The notes below the pieces were generated by a model. The model searched no databases. It saw nothing but the letters and a program-made list of their open reading frames with translations, and was not told the DNA's origin. The translations under genes were made by a program, and so were the position numbers. From Qipengyuania flavescens (lineage in GTDB: Bacteria; Pseudomonadota; Alphaproteobacteria; Sphingomonadales; Sphingomonadaceae), in contig NZ_JARULD010000001.1 in the NCBI RefSeq assembly GCF_029688735.1, positions 310,001-374,000 of the forward strand: 64,000 nucleotides of DNA, in the 5' to 3' direction. Shown in pieces: positions 61,979 to 64,000 of this stretch. Each line of letters starts with the position of its first letter. Positions within the stretch are counted from its first letter, which is position 1.

Positions 61979-63131
61979 TGCTCAGCCCTTCCGGGGCGCG
62001 CCCGTAGATGCGGCGCACCTGCTCGAGAGCGAAGCGGTCGGTCATGCCCGCGATGAAATCCGCGATGTTACGGCTGCGCTGCGGCTCGCCCTGCGGATGC
62101 TTCGCCAGCCAGTCGTCCGGCATGGTCGAGGGATCCTGGCTGTAAGCCGCGTAGAGCCGAGAGATTACATCGCGCGCGCGCTCTGCTGTGACAAGCTGTT
62201 CGGGGTGGTAGTACAACCGGTCATACATGAATTTCTTCAGCCGCCGTTCCTGCTCCGCCATTCCGGCAGAGAAGGCCGCGAGCGGTTTGCCCGCACCACG
62301 CACTTCGTCGACGCTCCCGACGCCATCGACGCGCGATCGGGTCTCGGTCAGCAGGTCGTTGACCATCAGGCCGATCTGCGTGCGGACCAATTCGCGCAGC
62401 TTGCGCTCATGTGGGGCGTGCGGGAAACGCGTCTCCACCGCCCGCCACTGGTCGGCCAGCAGGTCGAGCGTCAGCAGGTCGTCGAGCTCGAGAAAACCGG
62501 CGCGCAGGCCATCGTCGATATCGTGGTTGTCGTAAGCGATGTCATCGGCGAGCGCAGCCACCTGCGCTTCAAGCGAGGGCCAAGTGTCCAGTTCGAGCGG
62601 AAAGGCCGCGTCGATTTCCGCCAATGCCCAGTTCGGTGCCGCGACCGGACCGTTGTGCTTGGCGAGGCCCTCCAGCGTTTCCCACGTCAGGTTCAGCCCG
62701 TCGTGGTCGCAATAGGGGTTTTCCAGCCGCGCCAGCGTGCGGATGCCCTGCGCGTTGTGGTCGTAGCCGCCGGCCTGTACCATCGCCTCTTCCAGCGCAG
62801 TCTCCCCGGCATGGCCGAAGGGCGGATGGCCGATGTCGTGGCCCAGGCAGAGCGCTTCGGTCAGGTCTTCGTCCAGCCCCAGTTCGCGCGCGATGACCCG
62901 GCCGATCTGCGCCACTTCGATGCTGTGCGTCAGGCGGGTGCGGTAGTGGTCGCCATCGGGAGCGACAAATACCTGCGTCTTGGAGCGCAGTCGGCGGAAG
63001 GCGATCGAATGGACGATGCGGTCGCGGTCGCGCTGGAATTCGCTGCGCGGACCGCGCGTGCCTTCGCGTTCCTCGGGGAACTCGCGGCCCCGCGATTTGG
63101 CGGGATCGGCAGCATAGGGTGCTCTCGTCAT
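61971..63131 (-). CDS. dgt: Deoxyguanosinetriphosphate triphosphohydrolase-like protein
   Basis: A 386-residue HD-domain dNTPase of the alphaproteobacterial Dgt-like type, which removes triphosphate from dNTPs. The metal-binding H...HD...D motif is visible: YRTRLTHSIEVAQIGR, then EALCLGHDIGHPPFGHAGE, and later ALADDIAYDNHDIDDGLRAG. The N-terminal RDRDRIVHSIAFRRLRSKTQVF is typical. It would control dNTP pools and replication fidelity. It begins the leftward run ending in DUF938; its stop overlaps the NAD-binding gene. Confidence 0.94.
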   Translation of the reverse strand: MTRAPYAADPAKSRGREFPEEREGTRGPRSEFQRDRDRIVHSIAFRRLRSKTQVFVAPDGDHYRTRLTHSIEVAQIGRVIARELGLDEDLTEALCLGHDIGHPPFGHAGETALEEAMVQAGGYDHNAQGIRTLARLENPYCDHDGLNLTWETLEGLAKHNGPVAAPNWALAEIDAAFPLELDTWPSLEAQVAALADDIAYDNHDIDDGLRAGFLELDDLLTLDLLADQWRAVETRFPHAPHERKLRELVRTQIGLMVNDLLTETRSRVDGVGSVDEVRGAGKPLAAFSAGMAEQERRLKKFMYDRLYYHPEQLVTAERARDVISRLYAAYSQDPSTMPDDWLAKHPQGEPQRSRNIADFIAGMTDRFALEQVRRIYGRAPEGLSNV

Positions 63132-63203
63132 CGGGGGCGGGGTTAAGCCAGCGCACCAGCGCGGACAACGTGAACAGAGGGCGAACCCGCAATCTTATCG
63201 GCT

Positions 63204-63240
63204 AAAAAGAAAGGGCCGCGCGACCAGTGCCGCGCAGCCC
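63204..63240 (-). terminator. Terminator of the subtilase gene
   Basis: On the minus strand GGGCTGCGCG (63240-63231) pairs with CGCGCGGCCC (63222-63213), one G-U pair, then TTTCTTTTT (63212-63204). It ends the leftward subtilase and lies before dgt. Confidence 0.85.
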
Positions 63241-63259
63241 TCCTGTCATTCGGCTGCGA

Positions 63260-64000
63260 TCAGTTAATGCCGATCGTGTCCGGATTGCCGTCCGGGTCGC
63301 CATTGACAGTGCCGCCGGAACGGATGCTGCCCAGCAGCAGCAGGCCGGCCGCGTGCGGGCTGGCCATCGAGGTGCCCGACAGCGTGGCGTAGCCACCGTC
63401 CTTGTAGGTCGACGGAATGGCCGAACCCGGCTCTGCGAAGTCTACCGGCGGGTTGCCGTAGTTCGAGAAGCTCGACCAACTGTCGTTGTTCCGCGTGAAC
63501 GAGCTGATCGTGTAGATATTCGGGTGATTGGCCGACGCAGGCGACTTGGTGGTCGCGCTGGTGCTTTCGTTGCCGGCAGCCAGCGCGAACTCGAGCCCGC
63601 CCTGTGCCGCAGCGATGACGGCATCGTTCAGCGCCTGGCTGAAGCCGCCGCCGAGCGACATATTGGCTACGTCGTTGCCGTTGTCGATGCTGGCAGCATA
63701 GTCCACACCGGCGATCACGCCGCTGTTCGAACCCGAACCGCGACGGTCGAGCACCTTGATGCCCACCACGGTCGTACCCGGCGCAACGCCGACGACGCCG
63801 ATGCCATTGCCCTTGATAGCCGCGATCGTACCCGCGACATGCGTACCGTGACCGTTGCCATCGTCCGCATTCTTGTCCCGCGTTGCGTTGAACGCGCTGG
63901 ACAGCGCGACATCGACATTGAGGTCAGGGTGATCGAGATCGACGCCGGTGTCGATGACGAGCGCGCGGCCCGCAGCGCCGCTGAGCCCGCCACCGACGCG
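63260..64000 (-). CDS. S8-family subtilisin-like serine peptidase (N-terminal part outside window)
   Basis: The frame is open from the window edge, so 246 C-terminal residues are visible. They contain the whole catalytic triad of a subtilase: Asp in LVIDTGVDLDHPDL, His in DGNGHGTHVAGTIAAI, the oxyanion Asn in FALAAGNEST and Ser in LSGTSMASPHAAGLLLL. The domain ends soon after the Ser helix (DGNPDTIGIN), so there is no visible C-terminal secretion or binding domain. It is likely exported, but the signal peptide is outside the window. A terminator follows at 63204. Confidence 0.92.
   Translation of the reverse strand, partial: RVGGGLSGAAGRALVIDTGVDLDHPDLNVDVALSSAFNATRDKNADDGNGHGTHVAGTIAAIKGNGIGVVGVAPGTTVVGIKVLDRRGSGSNSGVIAGVDYAASIDNGNDVANMSLGGGFSQALNDAVIAAAQGGLEFALAAGNESTSATTKSPASANHPNIYTISSFTRNNDSWSSFSNYGNPPVDFAEPGSAIPSTYKDGGYATLSGTSMASPHAAGLLLLGSIRSGGTVNGDPDGNPDTIGIN

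Overview
The window looks like a chromosomal segment from an alphaproteobacterium of the order Sphingomonadales, most likely the Erythrobacteraceae (Erythrobacter/Qipengyuania/Altererythrobacter type). The grounds are high GC, dense packing with many 1-4 base stop/start overlaps, gene orders seen in that group (hisG-hisD-nusB, infA-maf-RNase-yacG-tRNA-Phe, purS-purQ), TonB-dependent receptors, and an ABA4-like membrane protein. The taxonomic call is inference. I see no rRNA, phage, insertion sequence, CRISPR array or replication origin.

Layout. 1-5106: the end of a glutathione S-transferase (GST), an SRPBCC protein, and a redox/detoxification run (bolA, GST, pirin, short-chain dehydrogenase, epoxide-hydrolase-like hydrolase), with a divergent J-domain gene. 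5103-10079: a DUF2332 gene, then hisG-hisD-nusB, a small Sel1-repeat gene and thiL. 10231-14635: the membrane pyrophosphatase hppA and a secreted S9 peptidase, each followed by the same terminator hairpin. 14816-17781: a FemAB-like acyltransferase, a JmjC/cupin-like protein and tesB. 18110-24878: a surface/secretion block with a 960-residue RTX protein whose nuclease domain has lost its catalytic residues, a trimeric-autotransporter-like adhesin built from 84-residue repeats, and an ECF sigma/anti-sigma pair. 24969-32999: DEAD-box helicase, universal stress protein, EcsC-like protein, uvrC, amino-acid permease and a BaiN-like flavoprotein. 33185-35586: a wax ester/triacylglycerol synthase with a lysine-rich tail, overlapped by a lipase-like hydrolase. 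35591-40693: a TonB receptor with an unusual cysteine-repeat insert, then infA, maf, a reduced RNase E/G-like gene, yacG and tRNA-Phe. 40699-47542: HPr-kinase-like protein, wrbA, a Na+/H+ antiporter, purC and an M16 peptidase. 47612-49846: a second TonB receptor interrupted by an in-frame amber codon. 50117-56308: purS-purQ, a GGDEF/EAL protein, glmS and an EamA transporter. 56561-58547: an isolated cpaF, a small membrane protein and an entericidin-like lipoprotein. 58617-63131: a leftward run of dgt, NAD(P)-binding protein, ABA4-like protein, acyl-CoA synthetase and DUF938 methyltransferase. 63260-64000: the C-terminal part of a subtilase.

The window mixes housekeeping genes (histidine and purine synthesis, translation initiation, repair) with accessory genes for the cell surface and storage lipid. 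The most unusual items are the catalytically dead nuclease-fold RTX protein, the receptor with paired-cysteine repeats, the regularly periodic adhesin next to its own sigma/anti-sigma pair, and the acyltransferase/JmjC gene pair. All identifications come from reading the sequence against remembered family signatures; no database search was run.
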